A stretch of DNA of 64,000 bases, from NCBI GenBank assembly GCA_941918925.1, contig OW799236.1, forward strand, positions 123,006,360 through 123,070,359, read 5' to 3'. Each line of letters opens with the position of its first letter. Positions within the stretch are counted from its first letter, which is position 1. Under the pieces are notes generated by a model, which worked only from the letters and a program-made list of their open reading frames with translations, was not told where the DNA came from and did not search any database. Source of the DNA: Phyto melanocephala (Eukaryota; Arthropoda; Insecta; Diptera; Rhinophoridae). The position numbers and the translations under genes were made by a program. Positions 12,770 through 24,378 of this stretch are shown piece after piece.

Positions 12770-13310
12770 TAGTTTTTAACCGATAGTCAGCAATAGTTTT
12801 CGAGACTTGGGCTTGTGTTTTGGTGTATAAAAATATATGGGGAGTTTTAGTGACTTGATACATTAGAAAAAAATTATATTTATATTTTTTTAAAAACAAT
12901 TTTTGCCTATAGTCTTGCCGATTAGTAACCGATTGATCCCAATTTTTTTACGAATAGGTCTAGAGACATATCAAATTTACAAATACTAGCAATTATGTCT
13001 AAAAATTAGCCTAGAGCTGAAAAATATTGATGTTTTTTTAAAAGAAAAAAACAAAGGCAGTCAGTCGTCTTTATTTGCTCATATCTCAGAAAGTTATGGG
13101 ACAGTTGTGCTGGATTTCATTAACGAATATTTGCAAAAGATTGATGCCACATACAGATCTGTGCTACATGTGGGGGCTTTGAAAATTTTTCTCAACCAAC
13201 ACATGGACAGATGGACATTGATTAATCGATTCCCTAGTAATCAACAAATTATACTTTATGGGGTCGAAAATAAAAACTACAGACAGTGAAAACGGAATGA
13301 CAAAGAGATA

Positions 13311-14779
13311 TAACCTAAACATCACAAGTTAAAGGTTTAAAACTGTAAAAAAAAAAAAAAATTCAGTAGAAATACAACTCAGAGAATTTTTTGAGAAATA
13401 AAAAACATATTTCAATAAAATTAAATAAATTAATCGCATATTATGATGATGTACAACTTAATTAAGAAAAACACACAGCACAAGTGTTTTTACCATTTCC
13501 ATTTATTTAGCAAACATTTTTATTTAATTTGTCTAATCTTTTAAATGCCCTAGATTTCACTGTGACAGATGGAAGATGCTCGCACACTCGTTTGTGTTTG
13601 CTGACGCACACTTTGCACATTTCCATGTAGTTTGCTGATTTTGTTGCGTTATAATTATCTAATAATAATAATTTTATGTTAAAAATTTAATTATTTATTT
13701 ACTGTGCATTTTAGTGATGTACTCACCACTTGGTAAGAAAAAATAAAAAAATTAAACGCTATAAAAAAACGATTTAAAATTATTTCTTTTTTAAAAAAAA
13801 ATTTTTGGTTTAAAAAAAAATATATAAAAAAAAATAAATCTTAATTAATTTTTATTATAAAGGCAACTGGCATTTTCCCAAATAGAGCAGATTAACTTCA
13901 ATATTTTTTTATTAACATTAACAGATAAAGTATTGAAATGTGTTCTTTAAAAAAATTTAAATATTTTACAAGATTCTCATGAATGAATAAATTGAGAAAT
14001 TTAATAGTTAATCGTTTCTTGTTTGTCTTCATACATCACTTTAAGTATTGATGATAAATTGTTCAATTTGTTTTAATATATTTTTTATAATTATACGTCC
14101 ACATTATATACATGTATGTATGTACTACAGCATACATTAATACGTGAATAAAGGATTCCTTCTTTGTTAAATGTTCGATCAATTAACATTTCATTTTTAT
14201 ATTTAAATAATCATTAATAATTTGAATTCCACTAAAGATACATATGTACAATTTTTAAATGTCTTTTAAAGCCATCACGCCCAATAAAATGAGTGAAAAA
14301 TTATTACCACAAATTTGTAAGTGAAACAAATTTCCTACACCTCTAGCCAAACAAACACAATGAGTCACGAAAAAATACCTACGTAATCCATACAAATATT
14401 CAAATCGAAAATGAGTATTTTTCTTAATAAACCATGAGAATGGAGTATAAAAAAAGCCGGGAATTCCCTACCACTTGATTGTGAGAATAAAACCCCAATT
14501 TTGGTAAGTTTGTGGTATAACACACAAGTCTGCCAAATATGAGAGCTATTTGCAAAAAGCCGGTAAGTTACGTTTTTTGTTGGGAGTAAAATTACGTTTG
14601 AGTTATTGAGCAAGAGGCTTGTATGAGTGGATTTTGTTTAGTGGAGCCACAGAGATGGGAAATTGTATTGATGTTTTATAATCAACAAAAGTTTACAAGC
14701 ATATTAGGGAACTGTCGAAATTTTTAAGTAAAAAATTTATATTAAATCAAACAGTGATCGTAAACTTTTTATCTACATA
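13311..14779. other. AT-rich non-coding DNA
   Basis: No gene, repeat terminus or RNA gene was recognised. The small ORF at 14365-14613 (minus) has no domain and normal AT-rich composition, and is probably accidental. Confidence 0.5.
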
Positions 14780-14997
14780 GGTAGATAGGTATGGCTGGTG
14801 CAAAGTTGCCCTCACCCCCTCACCCGAAGACCATTACGGTCCATTGTGACGCCTTAATATAGAAATAAAGAGAAGAATAGAATTAGTTAGAATAGAAGAG
14901 AAAGAGAAGCAGACCAGTCCAGAGTCTCTGGTAAGTATCGAAGCCGCAGCCCCCAAACTAGCAGACCAGCACACTACTGACTAGTCCACCGGGGCTC
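14780..14997 (-). mobile_element. tRNA-derived SINE, copy 2
   Basis: Same family and orientation as 12536-12769. The tRNA-like head on the minus strand has a degraded B box (GCTTCGATACT). The body is shared and ends with a short (CTAC)-type tail. A perfect 15-bp target-site duplication, CTTTTTATCTACATA, lies at 14765-14779 and 14998-15012. The degraded B box suggests this copy is older or less active than copy 1. Confidence 0.88.
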
Positions 14998-15470
14998 CTT
15001 TTTATCTACATAAAAAAACAAAATCAAATGTCGTTTGTTGGTAATCGCATCACTTAATAACGCGTGCACCGATTTTGCTTATATTTTTTTTAAATATTTG
15101 TCATAACCAAACTAAGCGTCCACGGAAAGAAAAATTGTCCATGACCACTTTGTTATGAAGGTCAAATATGAGGCGGGTGTGGCAACCAACTCCCATATAA
15201 AATCCACAGTTTTTGTCGCCTTTCCAGAGTACTGCAATACCTAATGTTTTCGAAAATCGTGTCGATAACTGTGCAAGTGAGCTTAAAATGCGTTGGAAAG
15301 GATAATAGGCGTGGCACCTTTTATATATAGAAAATACATATAGATATGAAATATCTGGAAAACTAATATTATATCTACAAACTTAAAACTGTATGAGTTG
15401 CTTTGTTCCAACCAAAAATCGATACGATTGCAGCAGGTTTAGTGATACACCCAATACAAAAAACTAATTA

Positions 15471-16022
15471 CAGTGCAACCTCGTTCAACGCAACTAATAG
15501 AAATTTTTGCCATTGCGAAAACTGATGTTGTTGCGATAACCGAATCTCAATTTTTTGGGGTCTTAATTCTCTTTTATTGTTAAATATGGCTTCAAAAACC
15601 ACTTGTGCCAATCCTTTTTCATTTTTGGATATTCCCAAGCTCTTATTGTAACACGCAGCATTTGCAACGAATTTTTTAATGCAGCTTCATTTTTTTTAAT
15701 TCTGGATATTGTTGATTTGTGCTCTTTATATTCGTCGCAAATCACTTTTACAGAAATGCCCCTTTCAAGCTTATTACGAATATCACTTTTCTGTTTAATT
15801 GAAAGTTTTACAAATTTTGTAATAACCGGCATTTTATTCAATGTAAATAGAACAACCTTTCACGAAAATAATATTAAAAATAATAATAAAAAATCAAAAT
15901 AAAAAATATGTAAATAATAATAAAGAATAATGTCATATGTTAAAAGTTGCGTTAACTGAGTCAACAATGCAAATAATTTACAAGTTGAGCTTATCGAGGG
16001 TTGCGTTAACAAGGTGGCACTA
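15471..16022 (-). mobile_element. pogo-like DNA transposon remnant 1
   Basis: Imperfect terminal inverted repeats start CAGTGCAACCTCGTTCAACG on the left. The reverse complement of the right end reads TAGTGCCACCTTGTTAACGC. A TA precedes the left end. Inside, on the minus strand, a 92-codon frame (15841-15563) matches the N-terminal DNA-binding region of pogo/CENP-B transposases: a psq-type helix-turn-helix around LSIKQKSDIRNKLERG and SKSTISRIKK-like text. The DDE catalytic domain is absent, so this is an internally deleted, non-autonomous copy. Confidence 0.75.
15563..15841 (-). pseudogene. Truncated pogo/CENP-B-like transposase N-terminus
   Basis: This frame encodes 92 residues with a psq-type helix-turn-helix near residues 12-55, including the HKSTISRIKKN recognition-helix-like segment. 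That is the standard N-terminus of pogo-class transposases, which are usually several hundred residues long. The CENP-B second HTH and the DDE domain are missing. It lies inside the inverted repeats at 15471-16022 and probably has no function now. Domestication cannot be excluded from sequence alone. Confidence 0.65.
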
Positions 16023-16321
16023 TGATTTATGTCAAATCTAAAAATTTTCAATCCTGGTATTAGACATTTTAATTAAAATTATATAACAATTCATTCCTAT
16101 AACTGGATATGATCAAACAAGCGGCCATGGTATCTCCCATACAAAGAAAATATATTCAATAATAAATCTACAGAACTATTATTGTTATAGGCTTTAAATT
16201 CTATACAATACGATAAAAGTCTACTTTTTAGGGCGCAAAATCAACAGGATCAGAACGGAGGAAGTGGTGAAAAAAAACTGTCTACAAAATGTTCTTTAAT
16301 TTTGTAAACAGTACAGATTAT

Positions 16322-16437
16322 GGGCCGTATTCATAAAAAATATTTTAGGTTTATTAAAGGCTTATTTGACAGATGTTGTAGAGAAATTTGTCAAATGAGC
16401 CTTCAATAAACCTAAAATATTTTTTATGAATACGGCA
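16322..16437. mobile_element. Palindromic MITE, family A, copy 1
   Basis: Two near-perfect arms of about 50 bp (starting GGGCCGTATTCATAAAAAAT) are separated by a 17-bp asymmetric loop (GATGTTGTAGAGAAATT). The whole element is almost a pure hairpin. A second copy at 31453-31569 has the loop in the opposite orientation. Flanks are TA-rich (TAT on both sides here), consistent with a small DNA transposon. Confidence 0.85.
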
Positions 16438-17288
16438 GTATGTCTTCTGTACTGTTCAGCAGTAGAAAAAGTCAAAAGATTGATTTAATTTTTTTTTTTT
16501 AATTTTCCCAATTATCGCTCTCAATTCAGGGATCTTGTTGGAGCTCTATCTGGACTCTGTGTCCAGGAGATTGAATTTAATTTTCAATGACTTCTGCATA
16601 AATTGTCATAACAAAGAGGAGGTTGAGACTATGGAAAAATTTCTTTGCCATTCCCCAACTCTGGTGTGACTTAGAGCCCTGCATTTTGGGGGAAAGTTTC
16701 GATAAATTTTTCGGTTCAGCAAAGAAAAATTTTCCTTAAAATATGGCACAAATTAAAAATTTATTGTAAAATTTCAATGAAACGTTAATTTAATGAAAAC
16801 GGAACTTTATCTTAAACTTTCCATTTATCAAACATTTATTATACATTTTGCTATAAGTTGAAAATTCATCAAAAATTTTTTAACAAACTAAAGTTTATTG
16901 TAAATTTTCCATAAAATTAAAATTTACTATCAGTACGTTAGTTGGTGACTATAATATAAAACGACAATTTTTAGCAAATTATCTTTGAGTACAAATTTAT
17001 TTTGAATTTTTTACATGTGAAAAAAATTTCACGTAAAATCTATCAAACGGAACTTTGCACAAAATATTATGCGAACATAAAAAGACTATCTACTTGTTAT
17101 AAAAATTCCATTAAGAAAGAATTGGCAAAACTTTTTTTTATCAAAATATATTTGTATCTTAAATTGTCTTCAAATAAAAATTGTTCGTAAACTTTTTAAA
17201 AATTTTCTCTACCCAGAAATTCAGATATTTCTATATAATTTCAGTTCATTAACATATTTCTAGTGTAAATTTTCAATTGTATAAGTTA
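16438..17288. other. AT-rich non-coding DNA
   Basis: Nothing identified. The 62-codon frame at 17002-17190 is a chance ORF in low-GC sequence. Confidence 0.5.
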
Positions 17289-17891
17289 CTTGCCAAGCCC
17301 GGCGCGCGTTGCTACGCCCCTTAATGAATAAAAATACATTCTGAATTTTAATTGAATATCAAGTGTATGAAGCTAAAAATTATAACTTGTTTTTATGAGC
17401 AAGGCACCGCCCACAGCTCAATATGTGTGCAAAGTTTCAGAAAAATCGGTCCAGTGCAAGTTGCTAAAATTATAACTTATTTCTTATGGGCATGGCACTG
17501 CCCATTTTTATAACCACGAAATTGAAAATCATCTGAGTTTAATTTGTGTGCAAAGTTTCAGAAAAATCGGTCTAGTGCAAGTATCTAAAAATTATATTTT
17601 ATTTCTTATGGGCGTGGCACTGCCCACTTTTATAACCACGAAGTTATGAAGTCATGATAGCTCAATATGTGTGCAAAGTTTCAGAAAAATCGATCTTGTG
17701 CAAGTAGCTAAAAATGATAACTTATTTCTTATGGGCGTGGCACTGCCCACTTTTATAACCAGGAAACTGACATAAGAACCTTCTCCTAATAATAACAAAT
17801 ACAACAAAAAAAGAATTAGTGAAATCGGTCCAGCCATTCACGCGTGATGCCGTGACCAAGGGAAAAAGGGATTCATTTTTATATATATAGA
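17289..17891 (-). mobile_element. Non-autonomous Helitron, CTAG-ending family, copy 2
   Basis: Reverse orientation of the family at 1628-2142. The 5' end lies at 17891 (TC then TATATATATA on the minus strand). The 3' end at 17289 reads CTTG on the plus strand, one base off CTAG on either strand. Flanking A (17288) and T (17892) fit the A^T target. The interior shows about four units of roughly 120 bp, each with a GGGCGTGGCACTGCCCAC core. It is non-coding. Confidence 0.8.
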
Positions 17892-20120
17892 TAAATTTCT
17901 TGCTAATTTAAAATTATAAAAAAAATTATTTAAAGTTGTTTCTAAAATATAGGAAAGAAACATGTGTGAATGAATTTCCCATGCCTGACCACATAGAAGA
18001 TCATTATACAGTTTGTTATTTGTCTTATAAATTATAAACAGAGAACAACAAACAATCAGCTGTAATACAAACAAAAATATACTAACACATATATAAGCAA
18101 GACGTTAACGTCTACGTTTACTGCGACGCTCCTGTCTTTCATAATTATGATCATAGTGATGATCATTAAACGGCTGTTTGTTTGGGGTTTAAATATTTTA
18201 GTCGTGTGCCGTTCCATCAGATACGCGAGAACAGCGAACGAGCAAACAACGTTAAAACGGCTTGTTTGATAGGAAAACATATTTATTTAACAAAAAATTC
18301 GTTTCAATAAACATTCAGAAAAAAGAAAAAACAAACAAGAAAAAAATTAAACAACGAAACAGTTTTAAAACCTGCCAATAAAGGATTTTTTATAAACAGA
18401 TTTCTGATGCAAAAGGCAAAAAACAAAAAAGACCTAAAACAACTGATCTTTTGTTTAAGTGGTTTAAATAAAGAAAATAATTTTTGTATTTAGTGCATAT
18501 GAAATATAATTTTACGGCCTGGGACGTTGTGCATTAGTGGAGTAAAGTAATAAAAAGAAATTTTAATACACCTGATAATAAACATAGTATTTATTTAATA
18601 TAAAACAGAACTGAACGGTCGGTCACTACACTTTAACGACAAAGTAGTTTTAGTGACTTTTTCAATAATAATAAAAAGAAAATAAAAGTTCTATAATTTT
18701 TTTTTTATAAAATAAAAATAATTTTAATTACAAGCGGTGTGGGTGAATGAAGTGCTATTAAACATTTAAAACGTGATGACTTTATATTTATTTGTTTAAT
18801 TTAAAACACACAAATCTTGTGCAATCAACAACAACAACATTAAATACCAGCTGTAAAATGTGTTACTTTTTTTTTTTTTTTTTTTGATGATGTGAAAAAA
18901 GCAAATATTTCAGATTCCTCATTTAACAAGCTCTGAGAAGATAAAACACAAATTTATGCAGGCCGACAAACGATCAATGATAGTGGGCGTTAAAAAGCAT
19001 ATGTTTGTGTATGCGTATGCCAAACATACACATTTCATTGATTTATGAAATAATTTAAATGAAAGCAAAATAAACAAACACTACTAAATAAATTATACGT
19101 TTTAAAAACTGCATCATTGATTTTGATAAAAAAAACCAAAAACAAAAAAAAATTCCACCACGACAGCATAATAAATCAAATCCTAGAAAATCGACAAAAA
19201 AAAACGTTATAAAAGCTTTTTAAAAAAATATACAGTTTCTTACATGCAAATGTTAAAAATGCACATAGATACTTATACTCACACGCACACACTAACATGC
19301 AGACATGTTTAGTGTAACAACAACAAATAACAACTACAACATATTTAAACGATAATTAACAAAGATTTCAAGTGTAACATGCAAATTTTTGAAAAAAAAA
19401 TTTTTTTATTGGGTCGTTTAGTCAGTCAAACAACAACAAATACACGACATTATTTGCCAGTTAATGTTAAAATCGCAGCAACTTTTGTAAATTTATCCAA
19501 CAGCACAGTGAGCTAGTAAGTGAATCAACTGCATAAACGTTTAAACACCTCCATCCTGCCCTTCTTCTTCTTCTCATCCTCCTCCACACAACAACTCGTG
19601 TTGCTTGTACTAATCTAATGTTGTCTCTATAACGCGTAAAATGCGTAATTAACAAGTATTTATTTAAAGCGAAATGTGAACGTGTTGCTAAGGTTTCAAA
19701 TCGGATGCAAATTGTGTGAGCACGAATACATAAATTGTTTTGTAATTGACTTATTTGATTATTAATAAAAACAAAAAAAAAATCGCTATTGAAACGAAAC
19801 AAAACAAAAAAATGGTAAAATTAGCGCTGGATTTAAAAAACCAGTGACATTTAAGTTTAAGCATATACAAATGATATGCAGCTGGTGGATTCACTAGGTA
19901 TGACATCATATCTTGTACAAATAATGCCACGATTTTTATAAATTAAAAAAAAAAAAGTTATTTAAAAATGTATACACAACAATATATTTAAACATTTTTA
20001 CAATTTTATGAAATTATGAAAAATACACCTTGTGAATACACCAAATAAAATATTTTGATAAATTTTTTTTCAAATTTGTTAATTTTAAATTAAATATTTA
20101 CAGTAGGGGTAAAAGCAAAA
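17892..20120. promoter_or_regulatory. Less AT-rich region, candidate regulatory DNA or non-coding 5' exon
   Basis: Compared with its surroundings, 18090-18260 and 19400-19790 have more CpG dinucleotides and fewer long A/T runs (for example ACGTTAACGTCTACG and ACGCGAGAACAGCGAACGAG). No repeat termini were seen. The region lies about 6-8 kb upstream of coding exon 1, so it could hold the promoter, a non-coding first exon or an enhancer of that gene. No TATA box or initiator could be fixed with confidence. The minus-strand Arg-rich ORF at 19467-19802 has no known domain. Confidence 0.3.
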
Positions 20121-20494
20121 TAAGGCCCTATCACCACGCCGTAGTCAATGTTGTGTTGAAGCCGAAAAATTTTTCCTCAGGTAATTTCGGAACAAAAACG
20201 TTCCGCGTCGAAGCCGATTTCTGAAAGCAAAGCCTTTTAAGGTTTTATTTTTTCAAAAAAATTTTTTTTATAATTATTTAACTTTTTACATTTCTTAATG
20301 TAATTATATGATTATAATCAAAATCATAATCTAAAAACTATCTTTGTTAAGTGAAATTACTTAATTTTTTAGAACTTACTGATCCCAAACTTAATTGCAT
20401 TTGACGTGGAACCTTTTTTAACGATATCGAAAATCTAAAGGTGCAGTTCTTATTGTTTTTTTATGCACTACATGGTGTGGATAGGGCCATTTTG
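20121..20494. mobile_element. MITE-like element with imperfect inverted repeats
   Basis: The left end AAGGCCCTATCACCACGCCG and the reverse complement of the right end (ATGGCCCTATCCACACCATG) are similar over about 28 bp, with GGCCCTATC identical. There is no ORF between them. The target duplication was not resolved. Confidence 0.5.
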
Positions 20495-20623
20495 ATATTT
20501 TCAAAAATTTAAAAAAAGTTGTTTTCCTAATGTACAGTATTTTACAAATTAAAAAAAAAAAATAACTTGTCATAAATTAAAAAAAGTATCCTAAAGTTAT
20601 TATTTACACATATTATGACCATA

Positions 20624-20714
20624 TACACATGTAGGGGGAATATCGAAGCAGACCACTACCATCACGGGTCCCTTTTCGACCCCTTCGCTCCTCAGTGATT
20701 TCGTGTCCACCGAT
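20624..20714 (-). mobile_element. LINE 3'-UTR fragment (family of 52428-53003)
   Basis: This 91-bp piece is nearly identical to the 3' UTR of the LINE at 52428-53003 (shared text GTAGGGGGAATATCGAAGCA and TCCTCAGTGAT). A 15-bp perfect target-site duplication, CATATTATGACCATA, flanks it (20609-20623 and 20715-20729). It is an extremely 5'-truncated retrotransposition product on the minus strand. Confidence 0.87.
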
Positions 20715-21349
20715 CATATTATGACCATAATTTGGTGTTTATACCCGTTCGCTTTTGTAAAGGAAATATTTCTGTTAAATTTATCACTAACAGAATATTC
20801 TCGATAGGTTCTCTTGCTTAACTTAAAATCTTTTATAAGAAAATTTAAAAATTCAATTAATGGAAATTTTTCTTTTATTAATTTTGAAATTAAAAAAATA
20901 AGAAACAAATGTTTGTTACATAAGAATTTAAAAAAAAAATATAGTTAGAAAATGAATTTGTACAAGATTTTCAAAAAAAAAATTCAATTTTCAAAAATAA
21001 ATTCTATAAATTTTTAAAAATGTAGAAATCTTGCCTAATATTTGATTTAAAGAATTTTTTTTTATCAATTTCTAAAAAAACGGTCAATATCGATAGATAT
21101 TATGTTTCAAAATTTTTGATAATTTGTTGCTTAAAAAAGAACAAAAATACTATAAAAAAACGTTTTTGTTTAAAAACTTTCTTAGAATAATTTTAAATAA
21201 ACTTTAAATTCATTTAAATTCGAGTTTAAAATATAGATGAACGAATTAATTAAATAAAGAAATATTTTATTTTATAATTGCAAAATATATTTATAAAAAT
21301 TTTGCAAAATTAAAAAAAAATATTTTGTGTGTTAAAATATTATAAATAA

Positions 21350-21530
21350 TTAATTTACTAAATTATTCGGGATATGCTCCCATAATTTTTCAATAATATT
21401 TATTTGATTGTTGGGCTTAAGCTGGTTTATATGCATTTCACTGGTGCTTATGTTTATGCTTAAACCCAAAAACCAAATAAATATTATTGAAAAATTATGG
21501 GAGCATATCCCGAATAATTTAGTAAATTAA
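21350..21530. repeat. Large palindrome with 57-bp perfect arms
   Basis: The arm at 21350-21406 is repeated as an exact reverse complement at 21474-21530. Pairing continues imperfectly inwards through GGGCTTAAGC and GCTTAAACCC. The spacer is about 35-65 bp. The arm sequence, beginning TTTACTAAATTATTCGGGAT, recurs with changes at 63493-63525. The sequence after the right arm (about 21640-21830) matches 63540-63690 in order, so a repeat family underlies both sites. Confidence 0.9.
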
Positions 21531-21835
21531 CTAATAAAAGATTTTTTTTTCGGTTGCCCTTATAAGAATTTAGTGTTAACCAACGGTAAGCCAAATGCTA
21601 AAGGGATTAGAAAAATAAAATAAATTAAAATTGAAAAATTCTTGGTTGGGTTTTTGAAAAAGTTTTTTAATAGTTTTTTATAGTTTTTTTTTGATTTATT
21701 TTTGAATTTGCATTTTGTTAATGAGAATTTAAAAAATATAACTTATAAAAATATTAAACTTTTTCAAGAATTTGGGTAAAGGTTTACTGATGATCTGGCA
21801 TAAGCACCAGCATAAGCACAAGTAAAATTATTATC
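21531..21835 (+). repeat. Dispersed repeat shared with 63480-63731, copy 1
   Basis: Shared text includes TGGGTTTTTGAAAAAGTTTT, TTTTGTTAATGAGAATTTAA, ACTTTTTCAAGAAT and ACTGATGATCTGGCATAA, in the same order as at 63540-63690. No ORF and no clear class. It may be part of a DNA element whose terminus is the palindrome arm. Confidence 0.6.
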
Positions 21836-22973
21836 AATAATATTTAAAAAAAAATTATTGATTAAAATGAGAAAATTAAATTGATTAAAAACCAATAAAT
21901 AATGAATAAAAAAATTAAACTAAGTTCTTAACTTGTTAAATTTTTTTAAGAAATTATTTACCCATAGAAAATTTATAACTAATAAAAAAAAATTAAAATT
22001 AATTATTTAACAAAAAAAAAATTTGTTTTTCGATTAGGAAATTTTTTTTTAAACAAATTTTAATGAATCCTTGATTAATTTTTTTTTATTTTCTTTTTCT
22101 GAAAAATTTACAATATTTCTTTATTAATAAAAAATATCTCGAAGATTTTATTGCATATTTGCAATAAAAAAAATAAAAAAATTAAGAAAATTATTTAATC
22201 TATTAAATATATCAAAAAACTACTTCTTGAAGTATCGATTTATTACAAAATTTTGTCACACTTCTTAACGCAGAAAATTTTTTAAAACATTAAAATGTAA
22301 AAAAAATGTCCATTTGCAAAAATGTTTCATTAAAAACAAAAATAAATTATTTATTTATAGAATAAATTTAAAACAATTATCTACCTACAAACAAAATTTC
22401 AATCATTGGAATTAAAAAAAAAAATAATTTAATTAATTACTAAGTTTAAGAAAATTTGTTCTTCATCATTTTAAAGAATTTCACTTTAAATTTCAAAAAA
22501 ATTTTTAAAAATTTCTAAAAAAATTATCTATCGAAAGAAAAATTTTTATAATTAAAAATTTTGTTTATTATAAAAATTTTATGTTAATTGTTAAGTTTTA
22601 AAAAATTCGATCTTCATCTTCGGTTTAGAAAATTTCGGTTTGATAAATTTTTTTTTAAAAATGCTTGATTTACATTTTTTAAAAATTTTTCTTATTAAAA
22701 AATATAAACAGAGAGAATTTTATATGTATATTCTTAGATAAATTTTGAGGAATTCTCTATATTTAAAAAAAAAATAGTTGAAAACCTCATAAGTCAATAT
22801 TATTGAAATAAGCAACTTGAAACAAGTTATAAATCATAAATATCAGTACCATGTGCGCATAAGTTTATGACGCCAATAATGTTAATAGAAAAAAGTCAGA
22901 TCCCATCTAAAAACTTTTCGTAATTTGTAATACTATCGAATTTTCATACCAAAGCTATATAGATACATATATG
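21836..22973. other. Extremely AT-rich DNA
   Basis: Mostly A and T homopolymer-like sequence without ORFs or recognised repeats. Confidence 0.5.
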
Positions 22974-23105
22974 AAGGGGGGATATCGAAGAAGAACTCTT
23001 CCATAAACGGTTTCATTTCGACCACCTTCGTTACCCAGAGATTACAAGGTCACCCCGACCTTACTGAGTCCCGGGCCGTCCCAGGCATTTGCTCTAGACT
23101 TTTGT
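22974..23105 (-). mobile_element. Diverged LINE 3'-UTR fragment
   Basis: It resembles the 3' UTR at 20624-20714 and 52428-52560. The order GGGGGATATCGAAGAAGAAC, TTTCGACCACCTTCGTTAC, CTGAGTCCCGGGCCG and CATTTGCTCTAGACT is the same, but with many substitutions. No coding part is left, and target duplications were not resolved. Confidence 0.6.
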
Positions 23106-23616
23106 GACTTCACATTGACCATTACCAAAGCTAAGTAAAGTATGTCTTTTATACCGACTACACAATGCAACAAGCAAATTTCCAATAATAATTACTATTT
23201 TTCTTTGATCTAATTGAAAAAATCATCATTATTTAAAATTCAATGGTACGGATTTTTTTAAAGAAAAATTTATTTTAAAATTTGAAATTTTTGTAGAGGC
23301 TGCTCCATACATCTTGTTGTAACTTTGGAACGACATACTTCATTTTGTTTGGCAATATGTCAAAAAACTTAAAATTACACCAGCTTTAAGTCTTTCTAAT
23401 ATAATTTTCTGACTTAGTCAATTAGTCAATTTAGGAGTTATCGAGTTATTAATAAAAAAAAAAATATGAAAAATAGAAAGCAACAAATAATAATCAGTTT
23501 TTGTACATGACCTTAAACCAGCATGTAATAGAAATAAAATAAATTTTATTGCACGAAAATCCATTAATAAATTCGAGATTTTATGCCCGATAAAGTGAAA
23601 GTACTACCTAATGTTA

Positions 23617-24378
23617 GGTTAGGTTAGATCCGGCAGCCGCCCGAAGGCATAGCTCACTTGGGTCCTCCGAGGGTCCCGTTGTGATACCGTAGGCACCATC
23701 GCCCGTTTGTCTATGTCCTCTGGCCGTCGTTCCTCAGCCATCCTGTCCTGTTTACGAAGGCATGGATCTTTCCCAGTTCAACTGCGGAAAGACAAGTTTT
23801 ACTTACAAGTATTCGTTGACCCAGAATCTGGCGTCCACTCTCAAGGGACCTAATAGCCGCCTTGCTGTCAGTAAATATATAAATATCCCTGCCAGATATT
23901 TCATTATACTGAATCTGTTCCGCGGCTGTCCTAATAGCTATTAGTTCGGCCTGTATCGCGCTACAGTAATCCGGTAGCCTAAGGGACAATTCCAAACCCA
24001 ACTGGATCGAAAAGATACCACATCCAGCTCCAGCATGTGATTTCGATCCGTCAGTAAATATCTGGATGGCATTCTCCGGAGGTCGGAGGCCGTTGTCGTA
24101 TTCAGATCTATCCGGTATATTCGTTACGAAACCCGGATCGAATGCTGGTTCAGGTACCTTGTAATCAATAGGAGAAGCAATATTGATCACACCCAAAATT
24201 CTCGCATGTCCATAATTCACATACTTCCATGCCCTAGCTGCCTAGCCATGATGTCTGGTGGTAACCAGTTTAAAATAGTGAACAGTGCCTTAGATGGTGT
24301 GGTCCTAAGAGCACCTGTTATCATAATCGCAGCCATTCTCATAATACGTCCGAAACTGTCCTGGTGGATTCTCTAATT
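23617..24378 (-). mobile_element. 5'-truncated LINE with RNase H domain
   Basis: A minus-strand non-LTR retrotransposon fragment. The frame 24220-23711 (169 codons) holds an RNase H domain with catalytic acids in FTDGSK (Asp about 57), QAELIAI (Glu about 92) and FTDSKAA (Asp about 118). The final part of the domain is cut off by a frame change. Upstream on the same strand (24360-24220) is text of the TGALRTTPSKALFTILN type, the usual sequence between reverse transcriptase and RNase H in I/LOA-clade elements. The 3' end is a (TTAGG/CCTAA)-like tail. The target-site duplication CCTAATGTTA is perfect (23607-23616 and 24379-24388). Confidence 0.9.

Larger units (their letters stand above)
11990..13310 (-). 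mobile_element. Old HINE (INE-1-like) element carrying LINE and SINE insertions
   Basis: Segments at about 12000-12029, 12411-12518 and 12787-13310 match the older HINE copies at 34879-36040 and 47965-49908. Shared text includes 'tgtgcttatatctcagttag', 'ttgccgattagtaaccgat', 'ctgtgctac' and the 5' block 'actttatggggtcg'. A LINE (12042-12398) and a SINE (12536-12769) are inserted in it. The terminal TATACCC hairpin is lost on the right, and the left end was not located, so the limits are approximate. Confidence 0.6.

Noticed and set aside
19467..19802. Arg-rich minus-strand ORF of 111 codons
   Set aside because: No domain, an Arg run derived from a TCC/TTC repeat, no splice context. Likely chance in a less AT-rich region.
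20121..20494. The GGCCCTATC inverted repeat as a gene regulatory palindrome
   Set aside because: Terminal placement and 370-bp spacing fit a MITE better than a transcription-factor site.
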